Shown in pieces: positions 21,063 through 33,535 of a stretch of 64,000 bases of DNA. Each line of letters opens with the position of its first letter. Position 1 is the stretch's first letter. The DNA is taken from NCBI GenBank assembly GCA_020744425.1, contig JAGMUV010000019.1:1240001-1304000 (forward strand), written 5' to 3'. The DNA is from Dactylonectria macrodidyma (Eukaryota; Ascomycota; Sordariomycetes; Hypocreales; Nectriaceae). Below the pieces are notes generated by a model. The model did not search any database, was not told the origin of the DNA, and was given only the letters and a program-made list of their open reading frames with translations. A program made the position numbers and the translations under genes.

Positions 21063-22810
21063 GCAGCGAATGTATCGCCCTGCCTTGGTATACGCTGGTA
21101 AATAATGAAGTAAAATATGATGAACTGACGAAGTGAATTCCGTCACCAAGCACCATTGTTCCGTACTGTCCAACTATGTGAATCTCGTAACGCTGAAGCA
21201 CGGTAGAAATCCGTCCCCTATGCAACCCACAAGCACATCATGTAGGATTTGGTGAGCGGAAGCCCTTGACGTTGGGTTATGTCCGTCAATCGAATTGTCT
21301 CTTGGCTGCTGTCTCGACTTTGATCCTTGCTAGCACAGTACCGCAATAGCTACAGTTGCGCCGGGTTTGGTTTCGCATGGTGAATATGTTCAGTTCCATG
21401 GTCCTATCAACAGGTCATTCCGATAGTGGCCGATTTCCGAGTTGGCTCTCAACCTATACCGCCAAAGGTCCCCAACGGCATAACATACATGGTTTCTTAT
21501 AGCTGAAGCTGTTTCTTTGTTGGCTTGTGCGCAATGGCAGGTTATTGGCTGGTGGTCAAGCTATGTATCGGGGTTCACCATGTCGAATCGGATGCACATC
21601 TGATTCAACAGGCTGGCGTGAAATTGCATGGCAGCATACCACTGAATGTGACGATGGACAGGGCTCGCAGGTTATCTACATGCCAAAGTGTTTCCTGAGT
21701 ATTCATCTAACAATTACATCTTATCCTAAGCACCGTTTGTTTCAGTTGTCTGACATGCCTCCAACCACTTGCTCAGGTTGATATGCACTTACCCTACAGC
21801 CAAGCGCTTCTCAATCAAGTGCCCATTTCTTGCTCGATTAAAAATTGTGATTGTGTACTGGCATATGTACTGATCTAGCAGTAGCCACTAGTCTCAAATT
21901 CCATACTACGTCTAGCTGGTGCTGTACCTGTATTGAATAGTTTGCTAACGTAGATTTCCCATTAATCCACTCATCTAGTGCCTCGACTCCTTCACAATTT
22001 GGTCTGAGCGCACATCTCGTACGCCTCTAGGAAGTAACTTTCTTACCCCAGGTAATCCCCTGGGACCCCAAGTTTCGCCACCACATGTAGAGATCAGCCG
22101 CAGAGCGGAGTTGTACTGCATAGATCGCTTTGCTCGCATGAAAATGCTCGTGGACGAACAATTTGCAACGAAGTGGCTGAGCAAACACGCGTTTGGCGGG
22201 CTGCAACATGTGATAGTGGACTAGGCTAGGCAGACTAGGCCGGACTAACAAATTCCCGACCCGCCAAAGCGCGCAGATTGGCCTGTGCCACATAGGTGTC
22301 CAGGAGCGGCTTTAGGTGGTGTTGGCGGCCGAAGCGGTACGTACCGGAAGGTTCTCCCAGGGGCAGGTCCGTGATGCTAGCGCAAGGTTCCTAGGCCGAT
22401 CCGAGCAACGCCTTGAGAGTCCATGGATGAGGTCAGCTCCTCTCAACACCATCGCCAAGTTCGGCTCAACCCCATCGTTATCGCGCCTCCTAATCAAGCC
22501 TCCTGTCTTCACGAACTCGACCACGCCCGCCCACGAACTCTGCGCTTCGAAAACTCTCCCATCTGCTGTGCAAACAGTCACCATCATCGTCCCACGCCTC
22601 CGCAATGAACTAGGGTTGAACCAACTTGTTCCGCGCCAACACCATCACTTCAGCTTCCAGCTCCATTGCTTCTCCCTGCATGTATCCCCAGCCTAGCCCA
22701 TCGATCCTCGCCCTTCGCCCGCCCTTCGCGACTTTCAATCTGAGATCCTGACTTTTTCGCGGCCTCGGGAGCCGACCCAGCTTCGACACGGCCGCCCCCA
22801 AGTCGAATGA
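21063..22810. other. gene-free region and VPS9-gene promoter
   Basis: 1.75 kb without a supportable gene. The last 500 bp, GC-rich and pyrimidine-biased, are probably promoter and 5' UTR of the VPS9-ankyrin gene. A minus-strand open frame at 22312-22605 was considered and not accepted. Confidence 0.5.
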
Positions 22811-25800
22811 ATGCAACCTCTAAACCCCTTCCTTGCCGCCTTCTTCAAGAGCTCCCTCCCTGCCCAGTGCACCCCAGTCCATCACCACATCCTGCTGGTG
22901 CCCTCAACGGATGTGCTTCTCTCCTTCCGTGAGACCGAGAGCGGCACTACGCCCGCCGAGGTCATCGCGTCCGAGGATTTCCTAGCCAGCCATGTGCTTA
23001 AGATCCCTAACTCGGCCGGCGTTGCAGGCAGCAAGGATGGTAGCCAGAACTTGCGCGAGGTGAGGGGCAAGGCGAAACAGTTTTCGACACTCAATGGGAA
23101 GAGTGTTGTAATTAAAGATTCGTTTGTGTACAGCAACAAAGGTGCGCGCCCTTCAAAGCGGGCTCTGACTCTGGCTCTGACGCTGGCTACTTTTCATTAT
23201 GGTTGTGTCTCCTTTTGCTAACTCTTTGCTAAGGCTTCAAAACCCTTGCCCAAGCTCAACTGCTCAACGACACCACATGGTACCCAGATGTCTTCGAACC
23301 GCGACAATGGCTCCTCTACTTTATATCGAGACCCCTGGTGGGCACCTGGGAGGAGGTCAAGATCATCCCCGCTGTCTTCCTCCCCGGCGTGCGGAAGCGC
23401 AGGATCGCCGAGCAGAAGCAAGGCACGAATGCCGAGTCGATCGAGAATGCTGCCCCGCGCAAAAAAGATATCAAGAGCTTTCACGATTTACTTAATAGCT
23501 TTCCCATGATCGCTCGACAGATGCAACCTGGCCTCGAGAAACTGTTCCTCGAGTTTACGAACGTTTTCCACAAACCACTCCCTCCACCACCATCCGCCGC
23601 CCATATTCCCGACCCTGAACCAGATGGACCTATTACGAGTGCCATGAAAAAGGCCCGGTCAGGTAATATGTCGGCTAGGCCGGGAGAGGATGGACCTGAC
23701 AGGTTGCCAGTGACCGAGAACTTTTATGCCGAGGACGACGAGGATATCATGAGAGCTTCGCTTGAGACTGCCGTTACAGCTGCTATCGATTTGTTCCAAG
23801 GGGTAGACAAACAACAATTGTCATTGCTGGGCGCTACAACGGATTTGACGGGGCCTCTGGTCGAAAAGCTGATTGAGCGTTATGTGACAGAGAATGTACA
23901 CCACATGCTCTTCCCTCGACTCAACGCGCTTAAGAGGCCGTATGACCTGGAGCTCGAGGCTAAGATAAAGAAGATGCAGTTTGTCGACATTTCTCAACTG
24001 GGGATAGCGATCGAGGGTGGATCCAAGGCTAAGCATGATCTCATAATCCAATTGAGCTCAGCGGTGGAGGAGTTCAAGAAGATCTCGGCGGCAACTTGCC
24101 CCCAAATCATGCTGGACCTCTTACTTTCAACTATCAAGATCGTCTCCCAGTTGACTGACACATCCAAGTCACAAACGGTACCAGCAGAGTCTTCAGCTGA
24201 AAAACCTATAATGACTGTCAACGCCGACACCTTGGTCTCATTCCTTTTATATGTCGTTATCCGATCGCAAGTCAAGCAGCTCCAGGCTCGATTGATCTAT
24301 GTACGAAACTTCATTTTCATTGATGACGTCGACAGCGGTGAGCTGGGATATGCCCTTAGCACCTTTGAAGCTGTGCTGGCGTACCTTGTACTGGACTCAG
24401 CAGGTCTGCGCCGTGCTAGTCGGAGAAACAAAGCGCTTTGGGATGCAGCAAAAGGAGAGAGTCTCGATGAACTCAGGAAAATCATGGAGCCGGATACTGG
24501 TGCCGTGGATGACGAAGATGACTTGTCGGAATCGCCCACGTCTAGCCGGCGTGCATCTATGGCTAGGAACCTGCCACACGGATCGTCGAGACGGTCTTCA
24601 ATAGGCTTGACCCTATCTGAGCAATTCTCACACGGATCAGGGCTAAGTCATGTGTTTCCGTTCCAAACTAATGGTGACGTTGAGGCGCCTGATTTCTCCC
24701 TTCCCATTCGAAGAATCAAGAAGGTGGCTATGGACACTCGGAGCCTCTCGGAGGGATCTGAGATATCATTCCACTCGCGTACAGGAAGCATTGCGACTAT
24801 CGGCAGTGCTCTGGAAGGGGACATTTCGGTTGAAAGGCTATCGCAAACAAACAATTCTTTCGGCGAATCGGTTCTCATGATGGCGATTCAAGGGGAGCGA
24901 GTGGAGGCTTTGAAGTACCTCCTGTCGCTCTCCGAATACTTCCCTGCCCGCTTCATCTTGGATGACCTCGACTGCGAAGACACCACGTTACTGAGCGCTG
25001 CTATCCAGCTGGGCCACACGGAGCTTACGAATGTCATCCTGGAATTTGTGGTGTCGAACGTGACGCTTGCGCAATTAACGGAATACTTGTCGCGTCAAGA
25101 CATCTGGGGTCGCAGCGTTGGCCATTACCTCTTTCATGCACCGCACTTGATCAATAAGATTGGCCGACTAGTTCCCTGGAGGCAGCGCGACAAGAATGGC
25201 CAGACACCGCTCTTTGCGCTCTGTCGGTCGTATGACCATGGGCATTACTGCGAAATGGTCGAGGCTGGTTTGAGTGCGGCTATGGTATCTCAACACGATG
25301 GTCAACCCTTGCATCTTGACGAACACATCGACAACAAGGGGAACACGCTTTTGCATATAATTAACGACTCGAGCCTTGCGCTGAGGATTTTGCAATTTTG
25401 CGATGTGGATGTAAATGCAACAAACGAGAAGAGGTTCACCGCGTTGATGGTGGCTAGCAAGTATGGCAGATACGACATGGTACGGTCACTCTTCGCAGAC
25501 CCGCGTGTGGACGTGTTGGCCAAAGAGATCCGGGGTCTCACTGCGGTCGAGCTGGCAAAGGATGATGACGTACGAAACAAGATAGACGATCTTGCCTTGT
25601 TCAGCATGTCTCCCGGGCTCAACTCTCGCATTACTGGGGTGGTGAGGGCTTTCTTCGTGGAGGACGCGACGGTGCGGCTTGTCCTCAAATCAGCAGCGCC
25701 TACAGATCACGATAGCTACACCGTCACGACAAGCCGACGATCGCTTTCCGACTTTGAAAACCTACCCAACCTACTCGCACTAGAGAATCCAGCATCATGG

Positions 25801-26894
25801 ATTCCCTCCATGACGGATGTGCGATCGCCATTCCAGATACCATCGAAACCTTCAAGGGCGATCTTACGGGACATGCAAACCCGAGCCGACTGGTTCCTGA
25901 AGATTATGCTTATGCACCCCACATTTGCGACACACGAGATGCTGTGGGAGTTCTTCCTGGTACCGGAGCTGCAGTTAGAAACGATGGAACAGCGCACGTT
26001 ACTCAAGGCTGAGACGCGGGTAGAGAAGGTGAGGGATGAGTACGAGCCAGTACAGGATGTAAGGGAGGTAGAGCAGTTTGTCAATCACGCTCGAGAGATG
26101 ATTCGAAGTGTAAACTACTCGACCAAGAGCGCCGCGAGGCGCTCCAATAACCTCGGGCTTGTAGTAGCGGGTATGCAGCCTCTCCCACACTCTCGCCGAC
26201 CTGGCTGACTTGACTATCAGATATGTACGACTCGTCAGTACTGCTGCATCGCGCAGTAGTTACGCTCCCCTTCCTCCCCCAAACACACCTCGATGCGTTT
26301 GAGACGTATGTCAGGGCCATTATGCCAACGCAGTCGAACGCACAGGGGATCCTCCACTCTACATTCTTGGCGCTGCAATCAACAGTTCAGGCGTTGTTGG
26401 TGTCGTTGTCTCGGCCACCCACCATCATATCACAGATGAGGGCAGCGAAGCGAGAAGCGGACCGAAATTACAGCACCATGAACCGATCTCGATGGCCACT
26501 GGGGCTCTTAGACGACACACGGCAGCGACTCTACGACGAAAAGGAGGAACGTGCGCGTAAATCGCGAGAGGAGGCGACGAACCTGGCAAGGGAACTTCGA
26601 TACACACAACAGACGGTGGCGGGAGAACTAGCAGGGTGGCAGGACCTGCATGATAAAATGGGTCGACGTGCGATACGGGAATTTGCCCGAGGAATGGTGG
26701 TCCAAGAACGGGTGAAGCTAGACGGGATGCTGCGAGCACTGAGAAGAGTGAGGGCAGGCAACGAGGCGAGTGAGGCGAAATTGGTTGGCAACGGGGTGAC
26801 CTCGCCTGGCCCCTCCTCGCCTAGAAGACGTGAAATGATAGAGGCTGAGCTGGCAACAATGGATGAGACGACTGGAGGCGATGAGGTTGGGTAG
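22811..26894 (+). CDS. VPS9 domain - ankyrin repeat - PX domain protein, 1313 aa
   Basis: Probable Rab5-type GTPase exchange factor of the endosomal system. Exons 22811-23141, 23234-26170 and 26221-26894; introns of 92 nt (GTGCGC...CTAAG) and 50 nt (GTATGC...ATCAG). Parts in order: a conserved N-terminal fungal region (1-245); VPS9 domain at about 250-500, with the core ADTLVSFLLYVVIRSQVKQLQARLIYVRNF at about 441-470; a Ser-rich linker with RRASMAR/SRRSSIG phosphosite-like sequences; ankyrin repeats at about 657-890; a PX-like domain at about 930-1030 (SRRSLSDFENLPNLL, PFQIPSKPS, DWFLKIMLMHPTFATHEMLWEFFLVPEL); and a long helical C-terminus (1075-1290) resembling the BAR region of sorting nexins. 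The start MQPLNPFLAAFF gives the family N-terminus. Confidence 0.88.
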
Positions 26895-29800
26895 CTTCCA
26901 CCTAGGTCCAGCGCGGAGATGGTGGGGGCAGACACATGATGCATCAATCAAGAGAACCATGGCTGGACGGACCCAGACCAGTTGAAACACCATGCCACAC
27001 GTGTGGGATGCAATTTTTTGAGGCTCGCCCATGGATGGCGCGGGGATGGCGTGGGATGGTGTGGGTGAGCTATGGATGAGGCGGAAATCTCTGGCCAGTA
27101 TGCGGCCGTTTGGGCGGCCAACCGTCGTCCGGACCTACTTCATGGGCCTGGGCATGCAGGAGCTAACGGTGGACGGGTGATGGATGGATGGGAGGATGGA
27201 TCGATGGATCGATGGATACCCCGTGGATTTGTGCTGGCATCTGGAACTTTAGGGAGGTTTGCAGTTTGAGTTTCAAGATTCGAGGGCATGGCAGGCTGGC
27301 CTCGCAGAGGCTTCATCCTCATGTCCCCTTGTTTGTTAGACCTTTACTGCAAGAGGTAGATCTTCTGGAGTACCATGGGCATAGGATATGCCTATATAGA
27401 CATGGCCAGGTGATGGCTGCGGCTTTAGTGACCGCACACACAGAACTGTTTTCTCTGTCTATCACTTTGTTCTGTGGTGTTGAGGTCTAGGCTAAATATT
27501 TTGTGGCTCCAAGTATTAGCTACGAGGAGTTCAGGTACAGACTCGTCTGGAGGCATGTTCAAGAGGCTTCCCTGGGTATGTTATTTTTAACTCATTTCTT
27601 TCGTAGATAGCTCCATTCATGTAGAAATCACCAGTGATGTGGACTGGATGTAGTCGGCCAATGCATCATCGTTGGGCCTCAAGCTGCACCTATCCATGTG
27701 ATGCAGGATATGGCAGCAGGTACGACTGGGTGCCGTATTTCGCAAACATGGGCAACATCTTTAGAAGATGATGAACTCTGCAGCTTCGTCAGTGCTAGTA
27801 TCGGTACTTGGGATCGCATATGTTGTTCTTGGATATCAAAGTATGTATACCCTAGTGCTGATCATGGCGATGTCACGAATGTGTGTTCTGGATGTTAGTG
27901 GGCTGGGCTGCACGAGAGTCGCATCATGAGTGATCACACATGCTCGCTTTTCCGTGTGTAAATTTATCACTCGCTTCATCACATCATTGATGGAGACGGG
28001 ATTCCACGGGATTTTGAGGGGTCTGCGTGCAGGAGTTTTAGGTGAGCCGACTGCGCTACCGATGCTGTTGATGATGTGGCGATGCAGATATGGGCGTTGA
28101 AGAACAAGGGACCAAAGCCCAGACTTCTCCCCCCTGCATGGCACCAAGTCTTGTGTTGGCGAGGGACGCAAGATGTTGGGGCACCTGAGTGGGCAGGAAC
28201 GTAAGAGAGCCCTTGATACAGACTTGTGACACGGAGTTTTGAGAAGACTAAGCATGAGAAGAAGCTGTGTGTGATGGATCGAGTGGCTTGAGTGAGTCAC
28301 GCATGTGGAGGCTAAGACTAGTTGAGAACAAGGCGAGCAAGACCTGGCAAGCCTGGATGGGGAGCGACCGAGTTGAAACGAAACTACGTGAACTAAGAAC
28401 AAGAAACGGAAAGGCGAAACAGAGCCGGGACGACGGAAAAGGGCGAGAGCTGGCAGCAAAGCTAGGCTTAGCCAGCAACAAAGAGAGGTCTACGGAATAA
28501 TCAGAGAGATGGGCGAAAGAGGATGGTGTGGTGGAGACTGGAGAGGGAGGGGGGCCCTGCATGATGGTGGAGAGAAACAAGACAGGGTATTGAAAAGGTG
28601 GAAACGTGGAAAAGGTGGAGGCTTGGGAAACATGGGAAATATGGGAAACATGCAGACGTCGCGAGCCAGTCGTTTCGTCCCAAGACAAAGACACAGGACA
28701 GGGTGACACGGAGCGACACGGGGGGGTTACACGGGACAGCGACGCGGAGACGGGCCAGACGAGCGGAAAAGTGGGTACGCGGAGGCTCAACGGAGGTGCG
28801 CGTTGCCGATTGGCCCGACGCCCTTTTGACGTGGCCGGCTCGAGCGTTGCATCCTGGCGCGTGCCCAGCAGCGAATCAGAGGCTGCAGCGGGGGAGCGCT
28901 GCGAGGAGGGGCAAGAAGAGCACGCGCTGGACGAATGGGAAGAATTTGGGAAGGGCAGACGACGAGAAGGTGAGCCAAAGAACCTAGAGTCTGGAGACGA
29001 ACACACGGGGGAGGCTGTGCCGAGCGATAGAAGGGCCTTGGGAGATTCTGCTTGGTCGGCCTGGCTAAGGAACAGCTGCCGAGAGGCCGACGGACTGAGA
29101 GACCTGACCAGAAACCGGATGGTAGTGGGCCGACGACAATCTCTGTAGCCGCTGGGTTTGGGGCAGTGAGTGGTGCGACGGGCGGACAAAGGCAGAGACA
29201 CGGGCGGACGGTTTTTAATATAATTAATTTTCTGATTTTAACGTGGTGCCTAGAGCCGAGAGAGCCTCTTTGTCTTGGGTCTCGTCTCGTAATACAAGCG
29301 CCCGTCGCATTAGACGCCCGGCGGTTAGGTTTTGGTCTTCGGGCCGCCAGCCAGTCAGGGGCCGGGGTTTCGGCGCTGTGAGAGAGAGAGTCTTGTCTTA
29401 CTCTTTGATGAGCCGCTGCTATTCTAGTGAGGGCGGGAAATTTATTATGGAATATTAGTCGTCGCGGCGCTTAGGTCATTTGGAGGAAATACGGATGAGA
29501 CGGGATAGGATAGAACCGGGCGGGATAGGATAGGACAGGAAAGAACAGAACACAAGCTAGACAGTTGTACCGCAGTGCAGTGCAGTTGCAGCGCAGCGCA
29601 GAGTGCAGCATGCCGAAGCGAAGCGGTGGGGGAAAGGGGACCAGCGTTGACCCTGAAAAAAGACGCAATGCCAGCATCACGTCCGAGGGGATGAACTGGT
29701 GCAAGTCGAGGATCTGGTGACGCAAAAAATTGACACGCTCTGGTTTGTCGGATTCGTTTGTCGTCGTTCGTGGTTCACGTCGTTCGCGATGCGTCAACCA

Positions 29801-31176
29801 ACAAACCGCGTCTCTGCTCGGTCGATGGAGCAACCCACGCCTTCGACTCACCGTGAACCGTGACCGTGGACATTCTAGCTTAGACCAGCTATGAAGCTAC
29901 GAAGCTACGGAGCTACAGAGGCATTAGCTCCCAGCCCACCCCGGACCCGGACACCCCCCGGCAAGAAAAAGCTGCATTGCCGTCATGGATCTAAAAATGA
30001 GTCATAGGCGCCGGGCCATTCAGCGGCCAGCCCTGTGCATCAATCGGCTCAAGCTCAGAAGAAGCTTGGGGATGGCCCTTGGGCCCTCTGTGCGAGCTTG
30101 TCAGACATGGATGAAGAGGAAAGCGGATCAGGGCGTGGTCTGTACCGTGTGGGGGATGCTGACAGGGCATTTCACGCACTGGCCACGTCCCGCGCTTACA
30201 TGCCCTGAAGAGGTACCTAGCTGTCCAAGAATGTTAAATGCTGGGGAGGAGGGCACAGTGTGTATTTTTGGTCGGCGAATCAGAGGCCGAATCGGATAAG
30301 CAGGCAGAAACAAGGTCTCAACCGCGACGGGATGCTGCATCCACATTCAACCTCGACATCCACTCCGACAATCCACATCCACACATTCATTCAAGCATCT
30401 ATCCATCCATCCATCCACACATCATCAAGCATCCACACATCGAGCAACCTAGATCCACCAGCCTAGTACAGTCCAGTATCGACTATGGCATCCACAAGCA
30501 AAAAAAAAAAAAAAGGCCATCGACCCTGCCTCGCGCTAAGCCAGACTCGCGCCTGCGGATACCTACCTATCCAAGCTACCTACCTTACATGCTGTACATG
30601 CACACGCACACGCACACGCACGCGGTCAAGGAACTTCGCAACACAACCCGACGCTACGTGACGTGGAGAAAAATGGCCCTGCCTACTGCGCGCGCGCGTG
30701 TTTCTTCTACACGTCGTTTCAGAAATCGCCTCTTGCGCTCTCTCGCGGGTCCCCCGTCGCAACATGGGCCCCGACCCGCGAGTGGGCTGAGTGAGTGGCC
30801 CATCTCCAAGCCCATCCCTGGGAATCGTCCATCGCCAATCCTTTCTCGCGGCCTCGGAGGATAAGAAGACGGCCTCTCGCCCCCCGGCCTGCTCTCTTCT
30901 TATTCATCCTCAGCCTGTCCTTTTTCAGTCATCCCATCTTTCTCCGGGAAAAAAAGCAGCCGCGTCTCCTTTTTCTTTCTTATTATCATCATCAACCTCA
31001 TCATCTCTTTTGGCTTATTTGTTTGTCTGTCTGTCTAGACCAGGTCGCAGTTCCGCAACTGGCCCTTTTCCTATTACTGTCCCAACTATTGTCGCCGCTG
31101 GAGCTGGTCTCTAGTATCACCCCTGTCACGCAACACTGTTATAACTTAATTACACGCCCCCAATATATCGCCCATC
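26895..31176. other. 4.3-kb gene-free region with simple repeats
   Basis: No supportable gene. Holds GATG/GATC microsatellite-like DNA (about 27175-27220), purine-rich repeats near 28595-28645, CCAT repeats (about 30395-30418), a poly-A run (about 30499-30513), CACACG repeats (about 30600-30625) and a strongly pyrimidine-rich leader (30880-31140) just before the 578-aa gene. Long GC-rich open frames on both strands at 28248-29201 are low in complexity, overlap each other and look accidental. Confidence 0.55.
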
Positions 31177-32966
31177 ATGTCTTCGTAAGTCGTTCTCATC
31201 TCGGCTTATACAGTCATCATGGCTAACAATTGCACAGTCTGGTAGTCGACATGCCCTTCGACTTCACATTCCCTTCCCAGTCTATTGAGCGACCCAGCCC
31301 TCCTCCTGTCATGAGTTCATTGCACTTTGACCAGACTCTCCTTGATATGGCCTACAGTCATGCTGCCGGTAATATCTCTGGTCACTCGCGCTCCTCCTCC
31401 AAGGCTTCCGTCTACTCAGCTGTCTCTGCCGCCGACTCTACCGCCGACTCTCTCTGCTCTCGTCTCACCACTCCTCCCCGTGCCTCTCCTGCCGTTCGCC
31501 ATCACGGACCTATCCTCCTGCCTAAGATCCGCTCTCAGGACCAGAACATTGACGCTACTCCCTGCAACTACCGCATGTCCACGCCCCCAGCTCCTTCTCG
31601 ACCATCTCGTCATATTCGCAGCTACACCAGCCCAGACTCCCTCAGCGGTATCTCCTATCACTCTCCTGTGCCAGTTGCCAACATCGATCTGTCCTTCTCC
31701 AGTGAGCCGGAAGAGCTGACCGGATCCTTGCTCGCCTCTCCCGCCGCCTTTGTTCGTGAGAACTCGGTTCCCTCTCACGCGCGCCGTGCCTCCAGCTGCA
31801 ACCTCGATGCCTCAACTCTCGACCGATACGGCTACCCGACATATCGCCATATGCCAGCCTACGTCCCGGCCGCGGCTCCCATGCAACAGCAGCAGTCCGA
31901 CTACGGCTTCCAGGTTTCCAATAGCTACAGTCCGCGTGCACCTTCACCTTTGAGCCTGGCTGCCACTCCGGATCCCACTCCGTGCACTACTCTCTTGAAC
32001 TTTCTCACCTCTTCCAACCCGGCTGCCTCTCTGGTCCGCACCATTTCTTTCCCTCTCCGTGATGCCACCACCAAGCACTTCTGGTGGGACGTCCGCAACA
32101 TTCGCTCATGGACCTCGTTCAACGTCGACTCCATCCTTTCTCTCCCAGGTGCTTCGGCCCTCCTGACCACCCCTGTTGCCGCGCCGCTTCTTCCCCAGCC
32201 GGGCTTTGCCTCCCGCCATCCCGAAACTGAGGCTGCTCTTCACTCCATCTATGCCTCTTACTATCTCCCCAAGCTCAACTCTGCCCTGGCCCTCTCCTCA
32301 GCCCGGCCCCTGCAGCTGTCTGTCCCACCCAAGACGACCGGCATGAACGACCTCCTCTTCGTCGCCAATGCCGCCGGCGAGTCGACCACCGCCGCCGCCA
32401 TGTTCGGTGGTAAGCCCACTGCCCGAGTCGTCGGCCTGGTCCGCAGCTTCGACCGCTTCAACACTGGCATGCGCGTTGAGGGAAACATCAAGCGTGTAGA
32501 GTACCTTCGCGGCCTCGCTGCCATTCATCACGCCATGCGCGAGCATGGCTGCCGCTACGGCTTCATCCTGACCGAAATCGAGCTGGTTCTCGTTCGGAAC
32601 GGTACTGAAGCCACCCCGTTTTTCGGTAATTTAGACATCACCTCCATCCAGCTCGCTGCCACCGCGCCCGAGGGTGAGGTCTCTACACAGATCACCTCCA
32701 CCCCTCTCACAGCCTGCCTCGCTCTCTGGGGTCTCTGCCAGCTGGCCGGCGACGAGACCCTAGCCGGTAACCCTCTTTGGCGCGCCGACATTGGCGCGCC
32801 GGCCGAGGGCACTCGCCGCAAGGCCCAGCCCCGTGACTCGTGGATGCCCCAGCCTCAGCTCGCCGAGAAGCGCGAGGCCAAGCGTAGCCGCGGCTGGGTC
32901 TGGCCCGAGGACGCTATCGGCCGCAAGGAGCTTGGCAAGCGAGGTGTGCGATATGGTGGTATTTGA
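31177..32966 (+). CDS. conserved fungal protein of unknown function, 578 aa
   Basis: Exon 1 is only 8 nt (31177-31184, ATGTCTTC), followed by a 53-nt intron (GTAAGT...GCACAG) and exon 2 at 31238-32966; the join gives the start MSSLVVDMPFDF. If this micro-exon is wrong, the next Met (in VVDMPFDF) would serve with loss of about seven residues. The N-terminal half (1-240) is Ser/Pro-rich and looks disordered, with many RRASS/SRPSR-like phosphosite candidates. The C-terminal half is folded: FPLRDATTKHFWWDVRNIRSWTSFNVDSIL (about 270-300), FVANAAGES, a GYG-like CRYGFILTEIELVLVRNG block, then an Arg/Lys-rich tail (AEKREAKRSRGWVWPEDAIG). I recognise the FWWDVRN-type block as recurring in uncharacterised ascomycete proteins but can assign no function. 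Strong codon bias toward C-ending codons suggests good expression. Confidence 0.75.
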
Positions 32967-33535
32967 TTTGGCGTCTCTTTTCTATACGTTTTCCTTTGTA
33001 AGGATTTACGATCATGACTTTAAATGATGGAGGTCGTCCTGGTGACAGGCGTCCATGAAGTTAGATGAAAAGGAACACGACGCAATGACTGGCTCTTGAA
33101 ATCTACTGTAATTTTGTTCATTAATATCAACAAGAAAAAAAGGTCACAAGGACCACCTTTAGTTAGACTCGAATAAAAAGTTCAAAACATACTTCATATG
33201 TTCTCTTGATGTTTCACTTGTGGCTATCCGCAAAGAATAAATAGCCAACGGCTTGTGTAACTGATATTGATTCACAAAGTATGTAACAAGGACAGAAAAG
33301 TGCCATGCCAAGAGGACATGTAGATGTATGTGTCTAACGAGATGATAGAACTTTACATTGACAAAGAGTAGCCGGCTCGTATCCAAGATGGCATCGGCAA
33401 AAAGGATAACTGGGCAAGGGTGGTACGGCGTTGCCGTCTGCATCATCATCAAGTCATAATATATAAGACACAGATTCTATCCCCAGAAAAACACCCATCC
33501 AAGTGTTCTGTCCACGTCAAGAGAAACGCGTCCGT
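32967..33535. other. intergenic between convergent genes
   Basis: 3' flanks of the 578-aa gene (+) and the permease (-). AT-rich, no gene seen. Confidence 0.5.

Noticed and set aside
22312..22605. 97-aa open frame on the minus strand upstream of the VPS9 gene
   Set aside because: Looks less random than most, but has no family, lies in the probable promoter of the opposite gene, and is short enough to be chance.
28248..29201. 317-aa open frame on the minus strand with an overlapping plus-strand frame of 180 aa
   Set aside because: Low-complexity Ser/Pro/Arg translation on one strand and Arg/Gly/Glu on the other in GC-rich, repeat-prone DNA; no splice context, no recognisable domain.
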